Shown here: positions 49,403 through 58,714 of the stretch, piece by piece
Numbering within the stretch: the stretch's first letter is position 1
Layout: every line of letters begins with the position of its first letter
Notes under the pieces: model-generated
Database searches by the model: none
Told to the model about the DNA's origin: nothing
The model's input: the letters and a program-made list of their open reading frames with translations, nothing else
Program-made: the position numbers and the translations under genes
Origin: Tritonibacter scottomollicae
GTDB taxonomy: Bacteria > Pseudomonadota > Alphaproteobacteria > Rhodobacterales > Rhodobacteraceae
DNA length: 64,000 bases
Assembly: GCF_003003215.1 (NCBI RefSeq)
Contig: NZ_PVUF01000002.1
Coordinates: 1-64,000, forward strand
Reading direction: 5' to 3'

Positions 49403-50976
49403 GCCTTGCCAATCAGCGCCTTGGTTTCAAAAGACCTAAGCGTTGGGCGCGACATGCTTTTGTAGCTCCGCCAGCTGTCGCCCATCAGAGCAAAGAACTC
49501 GGCGCGGGTTTCGGCATCCAGCCCATCAAGGCTGGCCGCACCGGGATGATAGCTCTCGCTTTCCAAACCATTGCCACGAATGACTTCGTGACGATCAAAC
49601 AGAACATGGAAATACGTGACCGGTTGTCCGTCCACACGGCGGCGAATGGAGGTGTCGTTCACCAGGTGATGCGCAGGGACCAGAACTTCATCCTGCCCAA
49701 ATAAGACCTCGGCGGTGGCCGACTGCACCAGCACACGATGGCTGGGCGAAAGTTCTATTTCGTCATGCTCGCCCAGCGCATTGGCCGCAAAGCGCACCGG
49801 GGCCTGCACGCCTTCTGCAACACGGGTGCTACGCCCGATCCAGCGAATGGACTGTCCGCCATGATCGCGGGTTAGAACCCTCATCCCCACCGTCAGATCT
49901 TCGACAGGGACCGGGCCTTGGTCTGTTTCGATTAGTGTGCCCGCCACGAAACAGGGGGTTGTGGTGACATTGACGAACCCGACGTCGGAATTCCCTTCGT
50001 CATCTTCGATCGTATAAGTGAAGGTGGTCGTTTCATCATCGTCCACATCATCCTGGCCGGAGATGTCGAATGTCCCGTCCGCGTTGAGCGTGACAATCTC
50101 GCCATTGGCCAAGGTGACGGAACTGCCAGCCGTAACGGGCTGGTTGTTGATGTGGGTGATGGTCAGTTGCGCGCCATTGCTCTGATCGTCATTGGCCAGA
50201 ACATCGACGTTGACCGTATCCCCTTCCTGCACCTCGACCTCGTCATCGCCCGCCACCAGTGCTGTCTGGACCGAGTCCCCAGCGATCAGGAGGTTGGAAT
50301 CGTAGCTTGAGTCACCGCCATCCGCGATCGCAATCTTGATGTCGTTGGTCTCGCCAGGGTTTACCGGCGCGGTCAGCTTCAGCGTGATGGTGAAGCCATC
50401 CATCTCGGTGTTGAAGGGATCCGTCCCTGCAGGGTTGTCAACGTACAGATCCTGATTGGAAGAATCGTTGATGTTGTTGATGGTGATATTTCCATCCCCC
50501 ACCACCAACTGCGCCTCGACCCCGTTTACCCAGACCGACACCGCATCGTTAAAACCGGAGTTCACGTATTCGAGGTATTCCTCGGACGAAAACACGAACT
50601 GCATCGTCAGAGTGGACCCTTCCGGCACAAATTCTGCCTCGAACACCGCCGCGTCATAGGTCGTGGCTCCGGCGATCTCGTCCAAGTCGGAATCACCGGC
50701 TGTACCGTGGCTCGTCGACGTGCCGGCGCTGGTATTGGTGTTTGTGGAGCCGGAACTGTTGGTAAAGTCGCGAGCGTTGCCGGTGGACAGGATCACACCA
50801 CTGTCGGAGGGCGTCACATTGGGCGCAACCGCGTCACCATCGCTGTAGATACCCGACGCCCCGCTGGCGCCCGTATAGCTGGCCGATTCAACGACAATGC
50901 CATTGCCGAACATGGCTTGGGCCATCTCATCAGCCGTTGCACCCGTGTCGATTGGCAGTTCCTGAGCAGTCGCCAT
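49396..50976 (-). CDS. Large surface/secreted protein with choice-of-anchor L and Hint domains
   Basis: The 526-residue acidic protein has three parts. An N-terminal choice-of-anchor-L-type beta domain (about 15-235) has GIVLSTG-like VILSTGNARDF and F-S-S-E-E-Y-L-E-Y. A cadherin/VCBS-like domain (about 240-338) has NVDVLANDDQ and DGTFDISGQ. The C-terminal Hint domain (about 340-480) starts PCFVAGTLIETDQGPV with the self-processing Cys342 and has a late S-P-S-H-R-V block. No signal peptide is visible, so a type I-like secretion is possible. ATG 50976 begins MATAQELPID. The Hint domain may cleave or cross-link the anchor domain. Confidence 0.85.
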   Translation of the reverse strand: MATAQELPIDTGATADEMAQAMFGNGIVVESASYTGASGASGIYSDGDAVAPNVTPSDSGVILSTGNARDFTNSSGSTNTNTSAGTSTSHGTAGDSDLDEIAGATTYDAAVFEAEFVPEGSTLTMQFVFSSEEYLEYVNSGFNDAVSVWVNGVEAQLVVGDGNITINNINDSSNQDLYVDNPAGTDPFNTEMDGFTITLKLTAPVNPGETNDIKIAIADGGDSSYDSNLLIAGDSVQTALVAGDDEVEVQEGDTVNVDVLANDDQSNGAQLTITHINNQPVTAGSSVTLANGEIVTLNADGTFDISGQDDVDDDETTTFTYTIEDDEGNSDVGFVNVTTTPCFVAGTLIETDQGPVPVEDLTVGMRVLTRDHGGQSIRWIGRSTRVAEGVQAPVRFAANALGEHDEIELSPSHRVLVQSATAEVLFGQDEVLVPAHHLVNDTSIRRRVDGQPVTYFHVLFDRHEVIRGNGLESESYHPGAASLDGLDAETRAEFFALMGDSWRSYKSMSRPTLRSFETKALIGKAQ

Positions 50977-51138
50977 AGCATTGTCACCCACAGTATTGCG
51001 AATACATCCCCATGATGCGCAGTAATCTCGCGTAGCGATCCTCTGCCCGAGGAAGTTGGCAAAACTGTGGCGACCTTTGGATCAGCCGGCAAGCAAATTG
51101 GTTTGACCTTCCCTGCCGCACCCGTCTAATGCAGGCCC

Positions 51139-51504
51139 ATGACACAAAAGAAGCCCTCTCGTCAGCAGGTCTATACCTTGCTTGTTCAAATCGGTCGCAA
51201 GGATGGCGACGGCCTGCCTGCGGGTGCAACCGGCGCTGCGCTCATGATTTATGCGTCCGGCGTCGACGAAGCCGAAGCGGTGCGCGAGACGGTCGCAATT
51301 CTCAAACAGGCCGACACTGCACCGCTCGACGTCACAGGCTACGGCACCATTGCCGAGCGTGAGGCCGAAGGCCATGAAATTCCAGACGAAGAACGCGAGT
51401 TGATGCAGCGTGCGCTGGATGAGAACGCAGTGATCGTTGCTCAGGTGACGCCATTTTTCGGCGACGAGCTGAACAGCTCAGAAGACGGCAGCGCGCTGCA
51501 CTGA
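51139..51504 (+). CDS. Conserved hypothetical protein
   Basis: The 121-residue soluble protein starts MTQKKPSRQQVYTLLVQIGR and has an alternating alpha/beta look (AALMIYASGVDEAEAVRETV, then VTGYGTIAEREAEG), ending in an acidic tail. No family is known to me. It stands alone between two minus-strand genes, divergent from the Hint protein, convergent with the glutamate-receptor-like gene. Confidence 0.7.
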   Translation: MTQKKPSRQQVYTLLVQIGRKDGDGLPAGATGAALMIYASGVDEAEAVRETVAILKQADTAPLDVTGYGTIAEREAEGHEIPDEERELMQRALDENAVIVAQVTPFFGDELNSSEDGSALH

Positions 51505-51523
51505 TCGCTCTTGTTGGCGCAGA

Positions 51524-52591
51524 TCAGGACCTGCGCCCAAACCATTTTCGATAGATGGTTTCATAGGTTCCGTCTTCCTGCATCTGCAGCAGCACTTGGT
51601 TGGTCGGCTCCACCTTCTCCGAGCCCTGTGGAAAGATGATGCCGTAATACTCCGTCAGGAACGTGCGGCCCATCACGTGCCCGATCCCGGCCCCCTCGGT
51701 ACGCACATAGTGGTTGAGCACCGGTGCGTCGAAGACCACGATTCGCGTGTCGCCGTCCTCGAAATCCTTCAGCATCTTGTCGAGCCCCGGAAAGGCGACA
51801 TAGTCGATCTCGCGCCGATCCAGAAAGCCGGCGGCGGTGGATCCCTGAATCGTGCCCACCCGTTTGCCATAGAGGTCATTGACGGAATTGACCGATCCGT
51901 TGATCGCATCCACCGTCATGGCAGCGGTGATCTTCGCCACGAAGACCGACACGACAAAGAGCGAGGACAACACCAGGAGGACGCCGAAAATTCGCCCCAG
52001 GAAGCTGCGTGGCACACGTTCCTCAAATCCGCCGTTCACCACCAGGTTCAAAGCCCACCAAAAAGAGGGGAACCAAGCGTCCTTCAGTGGGCGGTCGAAA
52101 TAGGGTTGTGCGCGGCGCTCGAACAGCCACATCAGCATGCCACCGACCAAAAGCAGCACAAAGGCGATGCCGATTGCTGCGAAAAGGTCCCAGGACAGCA
52201 GCGCCGCCATCAGGCTCGGCTCCGAGACATCGTCCTCATGCAGCATGATCTGCAGCCCGCTCTCAAAGATCGGCTGGCTGAAATCCATCACCGCTTCGCG
52301 CCCTGCCGTTATGGAGACGTTGGCCGCCGCCATATCCGCCTCGCCGCGCTCCACTTCCTCCAGCATCTGCTCAAAGCTCTCGACGCGTTTGACGCGCATG
52401 TCCCAATTCAGACGGCGCGACACCTCGCGCATCAGATCCATGGTGAACCCAACCTCCTGACCGCCCAGCGGCATCGAAAAGGGCGGGCGGGTCACCGTAT
52501 TGACCACCACCTGCTCCTGCGCGCGTAGCGGCATGGCAGGCAGGCTCATCAGGAATGTAAACAGGCAGAACCAAAGGGAACGCAGGGTCAT
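51524..52591 (-). CDS. Glutamate-receptor-like membrane protein (ligand-gated channel type)
   Basis: The 355-residue product has a signal peptide (1-25). An SBP_bac_3 lobe (26-125) carries the ligand arginine in S-I-T-A-G-R-E and DFSQPIF. Then come TM1 (136-157), a re-entrant pore helix (about 176-186), TM2 (198-222) and a second ligand lobe (230-352) with acidic D288. This is the layout of bacterial ionotropic glutamate receptors such as GluR0. The potassium filter TVGYG is missing: the loop reads [16 protein letters not shown], and P-R-S-x-x-G-R-I is like the eukaryotic receptors. It probably senses an amino acid. Ion preference is unknown. Confidence 0.85.
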   Translation of the reverse strand: MTLRSLWFCLFTFLMSLPAMPLRAQEQVVVNTVTRPPFSMPLGGQEVGFTMDLMREVSRRLNWDMRVKRVESFEQMLEEVERGEADMAAANVSITAGREAVMDFSQPIFESGLQIMLHEDDVSEPSLMAALLSWDLFAAIGIAFVLLLVGGMLMWLFERRAQPYFDRPLKDAWFPSFWWALNLVVNGGFEERVPRSFLGRIFGVLLVLSSLFVVSVFVAKITAAMTVDAINGSVNSVNDLYGKRVGTIQGSTAAGFLDRREIDYVAFPGLDKMLKDFEDGDTRIVVFDAPVLNHYVRTEGAGIGHVMGRTFLTEYYGIIFPQGSEKVEPTNQVLLQMQEDGTYETIYRKWFGRRS

Positions 52592-52661
52592 GGCGTCAGT
52601 CTCGCATGCAGCATCGGATCTGCCTTAGAGGGGAGGAATAGTATTTTTCAAGCCCTTCCGC

Positions 52662-53759
52662 TCAGGCTGTACGATGTTCCGCGAGAATTGCTGCATCAAA
52701 GGCGCGCACGACCGGATATCGGGGCTGAGCATGTTCTGGCAGGCTGTTGCGATCCACATCGGAAAAGAGGCTCGCTGCCAGGGCCTGACGGTCCCGCCTG
52801 AGCCGCCCCAGAAACAGGCTCTCGACACCCAGTCCTGCGGCCACTGGCACCTCATGTCCCGGAAGGATCACCTGGGTGTAGGTCGTCAGTGGCTTCTGGC
52901 GCAGCTCTCGATGAGCGGTGCGCGTGCCAGCCAACATCTCCGCAGGGGCCAGCACCGCCTCGCATCCAAAGAGATACTCGACCTCCGATCCCGTCAGAAC
53001 CATGCGCTGATAGGGGGCAACCACGATATCCTGTGTCAGACCAAAATAGGGCGCACGCAGACGCACCGGGTGAAAGGCACCCAGTGCCGGCACCTGCCGC
53101 GTTGCCACATGCAGCACGGGCACCAGCTCACCACTGGCACAGCGCAGCAGATCTCCGCGCCGCAGATCTCCGATCCTTCGCAGCCCCGCTTCCGTTTCAA
53201 CAGGCGTATCCGGCGCCAGTCCGGGCATCGGGCCGACCGGCTCCAGAGTGCTGGATAGCGCGATATAATCGACCCCAGGCGCAACATAGCATTGTGGCAC
53301 ACCGCTTAGCAGCGCCTGCAAATCTTCCAGCCGCCAGGGCCGTGGCCCTTCGATCTGTGCGATTTCGGCCCGTCCGCCCTCCGGCCATTCCAGTGCCAAC
53401 TGCCCGCGAAAGGCTGGTGCATCCCAGCTGTACGTCAGGCGCACACGATCCGCACGGCCCTTTGTGGTTGGATTCACCGTCTTGTGCAGGACCGTGCCAT
53501 ATTGCTCCAGAACGAGGTTGATCCCGCCACCGGGCACCGCCGACAGTGCAAAGCGCAGCGGCCAGTCACCGCCGCGCTCTAATAGGATCAATGGCTCTGG
53601 CTTGTGCAGCACCGGCATGGCGACTTCCAACACCAACGCGCCGCGCGCCAGCAACGCGTTAGCTTCCCGCAGCAAAAGGCAGCTGTTCTCTCCCTCGGGC
53701 GTCAGCCCGGCCGGGTCGAAATACTGCGCATCACGGTGCCAGAGCCCCAGCCACGTCAT
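52662..53759 (-). CDS. Hint-domain protein without the N-terminal cysteine
   Basis: The 365-residue protein begins MTWLGLWHRDAQYF. Its N-terminal beta-rich domain (about 1-180) has the Trp/Asp features of Rhodobacteraceae Hint-associated sequences. A Hint-like domain (about 190-320) has T-P-V-E-T-E-A-G, IGDLRRGDLL and APYQRMVLTG. Where the active Hint has C-F-x-x-G-T, this reads GLAPDTPVE, so the splicing/cleaving cysteine is absent and self-processing is unlikely. The function is unknown. ATG 53759 is the first in the homologous part. Confidence 0.75.
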   Translation of the reverse strand: MTWLGLWHRDAQYFDPAGLTPEGENSCLLLREANALLARGALVLEVAMPVLHKPEPLILLERGGDWPLRFALSAVPGGGINLVLEQYGTVLHKTVNPTTKGRADRVRLTYSWDAPAFRGQLALEWPEGGRAEIAQIEGPRPWRLEDLQALLSGVPQCYVAPGVDYIALSSTLEPVGPMPGLAPDTPVETEAGLRRIGDLRRGDLLRCASGELVPVLHVATRQVPALGAFHPVRLRAPYFGLTQDIVVAPYQRMVLTGSEVEYLFGCEAVLAPAEMLAGTRTAHRELRQKPLTTYTQVILPGHEVPVAAGLGVESLFLGRLRRDRQALAASLFSDVDRNSLPEHAQPRYPVVRAFDAAILAEHRTA

Positions 53760-54222
53760 GATCCAGCCTCCACAACGCCGGAGCACTCTGTCCTGTACCT
53801 GTTGCCCGTCATCCTGCACCTCGCCGCGCGTATATGTCGTGCCCCGGGCGGCACGTTGATCGGCCTTTTGATGCCCGGGGCGTCCCTCAGTTTCAGTCCC
53901 GACGTTCCCGGTCAGGGGCCATGCACGGCGCAGAAAAAGGCACATGTGTCACGCATGCCCGAAGAACCGTAGTCTCCGGCAGGGCGTCTATTCAGTGATA
54001 TGCTTGACCTGCTCGTCGCGCATGCGGGCGATCTTGTCGCCGCCCCATTCCATGCTTCGGTCTGTTATTCTCTCCATCCTAGCACGTGCCTTATCACCTG
54101 TCAGGGCCATGATTGTCGCGACCCCGCCAGCACGAGCATTTACGCCACAGACGATGCTGCCGATTGCACGAGACCGCCAATTCGCGCTAGGTCGGTGCCC
54201 GGACAACTCAGGAGACCTCCGC

Positions 54223-55368
54223 ATGACCGCCACAGACCCCGTTCAGCTGACAGCCGATCTGATCCGGTGCCCTTCGGTCACACCCCAAGAGTGCGGCGCG
54301 CTGACGCTACTGGAGCGTATTCTTACCGAAGCGGGCTTCTCCTGCACGCGCGTTGATCGCGGAGAGGTCTCCAATCTGTTTGCCCGCTGGGGCGACAAGG
54401 CGCATGCTAGGACCTTTGGGTTCAATGGGCATACGGATGTTGTACCCATCGGCGACGAGGCCGCCTGGACCCATGACCCCTTCGCTGCGGAAATCATTGA
54501 CGGCGTGATGTACGGGCGCGGGGCCACCGACATGAAATCGGGCGTTGCAGCCTTTGCTGCCGCCGCCATCGACTTCGTCCGCGACACCCCTCCTGACGGG
54601 TCCATTGTGCTGACGATCACCGGCGACGAGGAAGGTGATGCCGTGGACGGCACCACCGCGCTTCTGGATTACATGGAGCAGGCAGGAGAGCAGATGTCCG
54701 TCTGCCTTGTGGGCGAACCCACCTGCCCCAACCACATGGGCGAGATGATCAAGATCGGCCGCCGTGGCTCGATGACCGCCTGGTTCACCGTGACCGGCGT
54801 GCAGGGGCATTCAGCCTATCCGCACCGCGCAAACAATCCGCTGAACGGCATGGCACGGTTGATGGATCACCTTGGCAGTCACACGCTGGATGAAGGCTCC
54901 GAGCATTTCGATGCCTCCACGCTGGCGATTGTAACCATAGACACTGGCAACCCGGCCACCAATGTGATCCCGGCGCAAGCCCGCGCCGCCGTCAACATCC
55001 GCTTCAACGAGCTGCACTCCGGCGCATCGCTGACCAAGTGGTTGCAGACCGAGGCGGACAGGGTGGCGGATGACTTTGGCCTGAACATCGACATGAAAGT
55101 ACAGATTTCCGGTGAGAGCTTTATCACGCCTCCCGGTGACCTATCGGCGTTGGTCTCAAAGGCAGTTCAAACCGAGACCAATCAAGTGCCAGAGCTGTCC
55201 ACAACAGGCGGCACGTCCGATGCCCGGTTTGTCAAATCGCATTGCCCGGTGGTGGAATTCGGCCTTGTGGGCAAGACCATGCATCAAGTTGATGAATGCG
55301 TCGACATTGCGCAAATCCACCAGCTGAAGTCCATCTACACCCGTATTCTATCGGATTATTTCGCATGA
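54223..55368 (+). CDS. dapE: Succinyl-diaminopimelate desuccinylase
   Basis: The 381-residue di-zinc M20 amidohydrolase has [27 protein letters not shown], the EEGDAVDGT metal/base region and the C-terminal MHQVDECV with the last histidine. It releases diaminopimelate from the succinyl compound made by the DapD route. ATG 54223 (after GGAGACC) fits the family. Its TGA overlaps the start of the GNAT gene (ATGA), so both are co-translated. Confidence 0.97.
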   Translation: MTATDPVQLTADLIRCPSVTPQECGALTLLERILTEAGFSCTRVDRGEVSNLFARWGDKAHARTFGFNGHTDVVPIGDEAAWTHDPFAAEIIDGVMYGRGATDMKSGVAAFAAAAIDFVRDTPPDGSIVLTITGDEEGDAVDGTTALLDYMEQAGEQMSVCLVGEPTCPNHMGEMIKIGRRGSMTAWFTVTGVQGHSAYPHRANNPLNGMARLMDHLGSHTLDEGSEHFDASTLAIVTIDTGNPATNVIPAQARAAVNIRFNELHSGASLTKWLQTEADRVADDFGLNIDMKVQISGESFITPPGDLSALVSKAVQTETNQVPELSTTGGTSDARFVKSHCPVVEFGLVGKTMHQVDECVDIAQIHQLKSIYTRILSDYFA

Positions 55369-55787
55369 GCCTGCTCATCTCCGTGACCGACGACCTCGAC
55401 GCCTGCCTGACGCTGCGCTTCGAGGTCTTTGTGGATGAACAAGGCGTGCCAGTGGAAGAAGAGCGCGATGCGCTTGACGATACCGCGACCCACATTTTGG
55501 CAACACTGGATGGTACGCCCGTTGGAACGGCCCGGGTTGTTTTTCAGGATGATGTCGCCAAGATCGGTCGCGTTTGCGTGGTGAAACCGGGGCGCGGAAC
55601 AGGTCTCGGGGCAAAGCTGATCGAAGCCTGCGTGGCCGAAGCGAGCAAGCACGACGGTGTCACCAAAGCCAAGCTGGGCGCGCAGATCCACGCGCTGGGG
55701 TTTTATGAAAAACTCGGGTTCGAGGCTTTTGGCCCGATCTACCTCGACGCTGGTATCGACCACCGCGACATGATGAAACCTCTGTAG
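55365..55787 (+). CDS. GNAT-family N-acetyltransferase
   Basis: The 140-residue protein has an N-terminal [19 protein letters not shown], typical of ElaA/YjcF-type GNATs, and the acetyl-CoA loop V-x-x-x-R-G-x-G-L-G-A-K-L ([12 protein letters not shown]). The substrate is unknown. It is translationally coupled to dapE. A role in diaminopimelate metabolism is possible from this link but not shown. Confidence 0.9.
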   Translation: MSLLISVTDDLDACLTLRFEVFVDEQGVPVEEERDALDDTATHILATLDGTPVGTARVVFQDDVAKIGRVCVVKPGRGTGLGAKLIEACVAEASKHDGVTKAKLGAQIHALGFYEKLGFEAFGPIYLDAGIDHRDMMKPL

Positions 55788-55934
55788 GTCAAACGCTTGC
55801 GGCGGTGAGCGACAGGGGCCGAGCTGGCGGTGCGCGCGTCTGACAACGCCCACAATACCTGGCGGCGTTCCTAATTATTGGTTTCGCTTGCGGAAGAACG
55901 TGGACGTGACTGCTGATCGACTACTCCAAACCAC

Positions 55935-56025
55935 CGCGGGAGCGCTCCCGCCCGTCCGATTTGCTTTGAAAATGCAAACCTGCCCGTTGGGCCCGGCAGC
56001 GCGCCTGCGGCGCGCTGCCCCCCGA
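55935..56025 (-). repeat. Structured intergenic repeat, copy A
   Basis: Read on the minus strand it has hairpin 1 (GGCAGCGCGCC / GCGCGCTGCC), the linker CGGGCCCAACGGG, hairpin 2 (TTTGC..GCAAA around TTTTCA) and GGGAGCGCTCCC. The same order is seen in copies B and C. It lies in the gene-free stretch before rnr. Confidence 0.7.
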
Positions 56026-56055
56026 AAACCGCGGCCACTGCGTCTTCGTCAGCCC

Positions 56056-56073
56056 GGTCTTTTTTGCAAGACC
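56056..56073. terminator. Small hairpin between repeat copies A and B
   Basis: GGTCTT / AAGACC six-bp stem with a T-rich loop, in the 55,788-56,233 gap. It could end the dapE-GNAT transcript, but there is no T tract after it. Confidence 0.35.
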
Positions 56074-56091
56074 TCAATAGCGCGACCCTTA

Positions 56092-56172
56092 CGCCGCACC
56101 AAGGGTGCGGCGCCCGGCCCAACGGGAGGGGCTGCATCTGTGATGCAGACCCGACGGGCGGGAGCGCGCCCG
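56092..56172 (+). repeat. Structured intergenic repeat, copy B
   Basis: Plus-strand copy: hairpin 1 CGCCGCACC / GGTGCGGCG (56092-56112), linker CCCGGCCCAACGGGAGGGG, hairpin 2 CTGCAT / ATGCAG (56132-56148) and a GGGCGGGAGCGCGCCC end. Opposite in direction to copy A and 62 bases from the rnr start. Confidence 0.7.
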
Positions 56173-56233
56173 ACCTTTGCGCCACACCTCTTTTCAGCAT
56201 GACGTCGCCTGCGCGCCGTGCTACGGCAACGAT

Positions 56234-58522
56234 ATGGCGCGTATACCCACAAAGGCCGAGATTCTCGAATGGATCTCCGCCCACCCGACCCAAACCTCCA
56301 AACGTGATATTGCCAAGGCTTTTGGCATCAAGGGTGCTGAGCGGATCGACCTGAAGCGCATCCTGAAGGAGCTGGAGGCCGAGGGCCATCTGGAAAAGCG
56401 CAAACGCAGCTATACCGACCCTGATCGCCTGCCGCCGGTCACAGTGCTGTTGGTCAAGGCGCCGGACGACAATGGCGACCTCTTTGCCCAACCGCTGGAA
56501 TGGCATGGCGAGGGGGTGGAGCCTGTCGTCATGGTGATCCCGCGCGCCTCCGACCCGGCCCTTGGCGAAGGGGATCGCATTCTGGCCCGCCTCACCGTGG
56601 TGCAGGAAGAGGACCACAACTACGAGGCCCGGCTGATCCGTCGCATCGGAAGCAATCCGAAGCGCATCCTCGGTATCTACCGTGCCGGCTCCGAAGGCGG
56701 GCGCATCGTGCCCATCGACAAGGCCAGCTCCAACGACTGGCAGGTGCCAGAGGCCAATACTCACGGCGCGAAGGACGGCGAGCTGGTGGAGGCCGAACAG
56801 GCCGGTCCCAAGGCACGTCTCGGGCTTCAGAAGGCACGCATCGTCGAGCGGCTTGGAGATCCCTCCGCCCCCAAGGCGGTGTCGCTGATCGCGATCCATC
56901 AGCACGGTATCCCCGACCACTTTCCCGATGCCGTCATAGGCGAGGCCGACAGCGCCAAGCCAATGGGCCTCAAGGGCCGCGAAGATCTGCGTGACCTGCC
57001 GCTGATCACCATCGACCCGGCAGATGCTCGTGACCACGACGATGCCTGCTTCGCCCATCCAGACGAGGATCCCCAGAACCCGGGCGGCCATGTGATCTGG
57101 GTCGCCATCGCCGATGTCGCGGCCTATGTAACCCCCGGATCTGCGCTGGACCGCGAGGCACGCAAACGCGGCAACTCCAGCTACTTTCCAGACCGGATGG
57201 TGCCCATGCTGCCGGATCGGCTGTCGGGCGACCTGTGTTCGCTGCATGAAGGCGTGCCGCGCCCCTGCCTGGCTGTGCGAATGCAGATCGACGCCGAGGG
57301 CAACAAGATCGCCCATCGCTTTGTGCGCGGCCTGATGAAGTCCCAAGCCTCGCTACACTATGGCGAGGTGCAGGACGCCATGGAGGGCCGTGTCACCAAA
57401 CGCACCGAGCCCTTCGTCGAGGAGGTCATCAAACCGCTCTATGCCGCCTATGAGGCCCTGAAGTCCGCCCGTAGCACTCGCCAACCGCTGGAGCTCGACC
57501 TGCCGGAGCGCAAGATCGTGCTGGACGACAGCGGCAAGGTGGCCTCGGTCAACTTCCGCGACCGGCTGGATGCGCACAAGCTGATCGAGGAATTCATGGT
57601 GCTGGCCAATGTCGCCGCCGCCGAGACCCTGATCAAGAAGCAGCAGCCGCTGTTGTTCCGGGTGCACGAGGAACCTAGCCAGGATAAGCTCGACAATCTG
57701 CGCGATACCGCCCGCGCTGCCGGTCTGACCCTTGCCAAGGGGCAGGTGTTGCAGACCCGGCATCTGAACGCTCTGCTGAACGCCGCCGCCGGAACCGATG
57801 ATGCGGAGCTGATCAACATCTCCACCCTGCGGTCGATGCAGCAGGCCTACTACTACCCAGAGAATTTCGGCCATTTTGGTCTGGCGCTGCGCAATTACGC
57901 GCATTTCACCTCGCCGATCCGCCGTTACGCCGACCTGATCGTGCATCGCGCGCTGATCACCGCCCATGGCTGGGGCAAGGACGGGCTGTCGGTGGAAGAG
58001 GTCGAGCGGCTGGAAGACACCGCCACGCATATCTCCACCACCGAGCGGCGTTCGATGCTGGCGGAACGTGACACCACTGACCGCTATCTCGCCTCCTATC
58101 TGGCAGAGCGGGTGGGCAATGAATTCACCGGCCGCATTTCCGGCATCGCCCGTTTCGGGGCCTTTGTGAAGCTAGACGAGACCGGTGCCGACGGGCTGGT
58201 GCCGGTGCGCTCCATCGGTCGGGAGTATTTCCACTTCGACCCGAATGCAGGCACCTTGATGGGCTCCGACACCGGGTTGCTTATCACCATCGGCCAGCGG
58301 GTGACCGTGCGCCTGACACAGGCGGCGCCTGTTACCGGCGGGCTGGAGCTGGAGCTACTGGCGCTGGAAGATGCGGAACTGCCCAAGGGACGCGGTGGCG
58401 GGCCTGGCAAGGGTGGTCACCGTCGTAGCCCGGCTGGACGTACCGTGACCCGCAGCAAGGCTGCGAAGGCGAAACACAAGGCCGCCAAGGTCAAGCGCAA
58501 GGTCGCCCGAAAGCGCAAGTGA
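56234..58522 (+). CDS. rnr: Ribonuclease R
   Basis: The 762-residue 3'-5' exoribonuclease has an N-terminal winged-helix region (MARIPTKAEILEWI), cold-shock domains, the RNB catalytic core with the acidic metal motif DPADARDHDDACF, an S1 domain (GRISGIARFGAFVKL) and a lysine-rich tail (about 730-762). It degrades structured RNA. ATG 56234 was preferred over 56177 as it gives the family start. Repeats lie on both sides of the gene. Confidence 0.96.
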   Translation: MARIPTKAEILEWISAHPTQTSKRDIAKAFGIKGAERIDLKRILKELEAEGHLEKRKRSYTDPDRLPPVTVLLVKAPDDNGDLFAQPLEWHGEGVEPVVMVIPRASDPALGEGDRILARLTVVQEEDHNYEARLIRRIGSNPKRILGIYRAGSEGGRIVPIDKASSNDWQVPEANTHGAKDGELVEAEQAGPKARLGLQKARIVERLGDPSAPKAVSLIAIHQHGIPDHFPDAVIGEADSAKPMGLKGREDLRDLPLITIDPADARDHDDACFAHPDEDPQNPGGHVIWVAIADVAAYVTPGSALDREARKRGNSSYFPDRMVPMLPDRLSGDLCSLHEGVPRPCLAVRMQIDAEGNKIAHRFVRGLMKSQASLHYGEVQDAMEGRVTKRTEPFVEEVIKPLYAAYEALKSARSTRQPLELDLPERKIVLDDSGKVASVNFRDRLDAHKLIEEFMVLANVAAAETLIKKQQPLLFRVHEEPSQDKLDNLRDTARAAGLTLAKGQVLQTRHLNALLNAAAGTDDAELINISTLRSMQQAYYYPENFGHFGLALRNYAHFTSPIRRYADLIVHRALITAHGWGKDGLSVEEVERLEDTATHISTTERRSMLAERDTTDRYLASYLAERVGNEFTGRISGIARFGAFVKLDETGADGLVPVRSIGREYFHFDPNAGTLMGSDTGLLITIGQRVTVRLTQAAPVTGGLELELLALEDAELPKGRGGGPGKGGHRRSPAGRTVTRSKAAKAKHKAAKVKRKVARKRK

Positions 58523-58600
58523 CACTTGCAAACAGCGGCTGGCAACCATTGGCACAGGAGCAAGCGCCGGAGATTTTGCGCTCCGCTCCGCGGATCGCCC

Positions 58601-58691
58601 GGGGGCAGGCCGCGCCTTTGGCGCGGCCTGCCCGGCCCAAGGGGAGAACTTGCATTTTCAATGCAAGGGAAACGCGCGGGAGGGCTCCCGG
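58601..58691 (+). repeat. Structured intergenic repeat, copy C
   Basis: Hairpin 1 is 14 bp (58603-58616 with 58620-58633, loop TTT). The linker CGGCCCAAGGGGAG follows, then hairpin 2 CTTGCATT / AATGCAAG (58649-58667) and CGGGAGGGCTCCCG (58677-58690). The order is the same as copies A and B. It lies between the convergent ends of rnr and the GST gene. Confidence 0.75.
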
Positions 58692-58714
58692 ATGGACCTA
58701 TCGCCGACCTTGGC

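Noticed and set aside
55871-57346. Minus-strand open frame antisense to rnr
   Set aside because: rnr motifs are on the plus strand; the antisense frame runs through the repeat region and has no recognisable domain.
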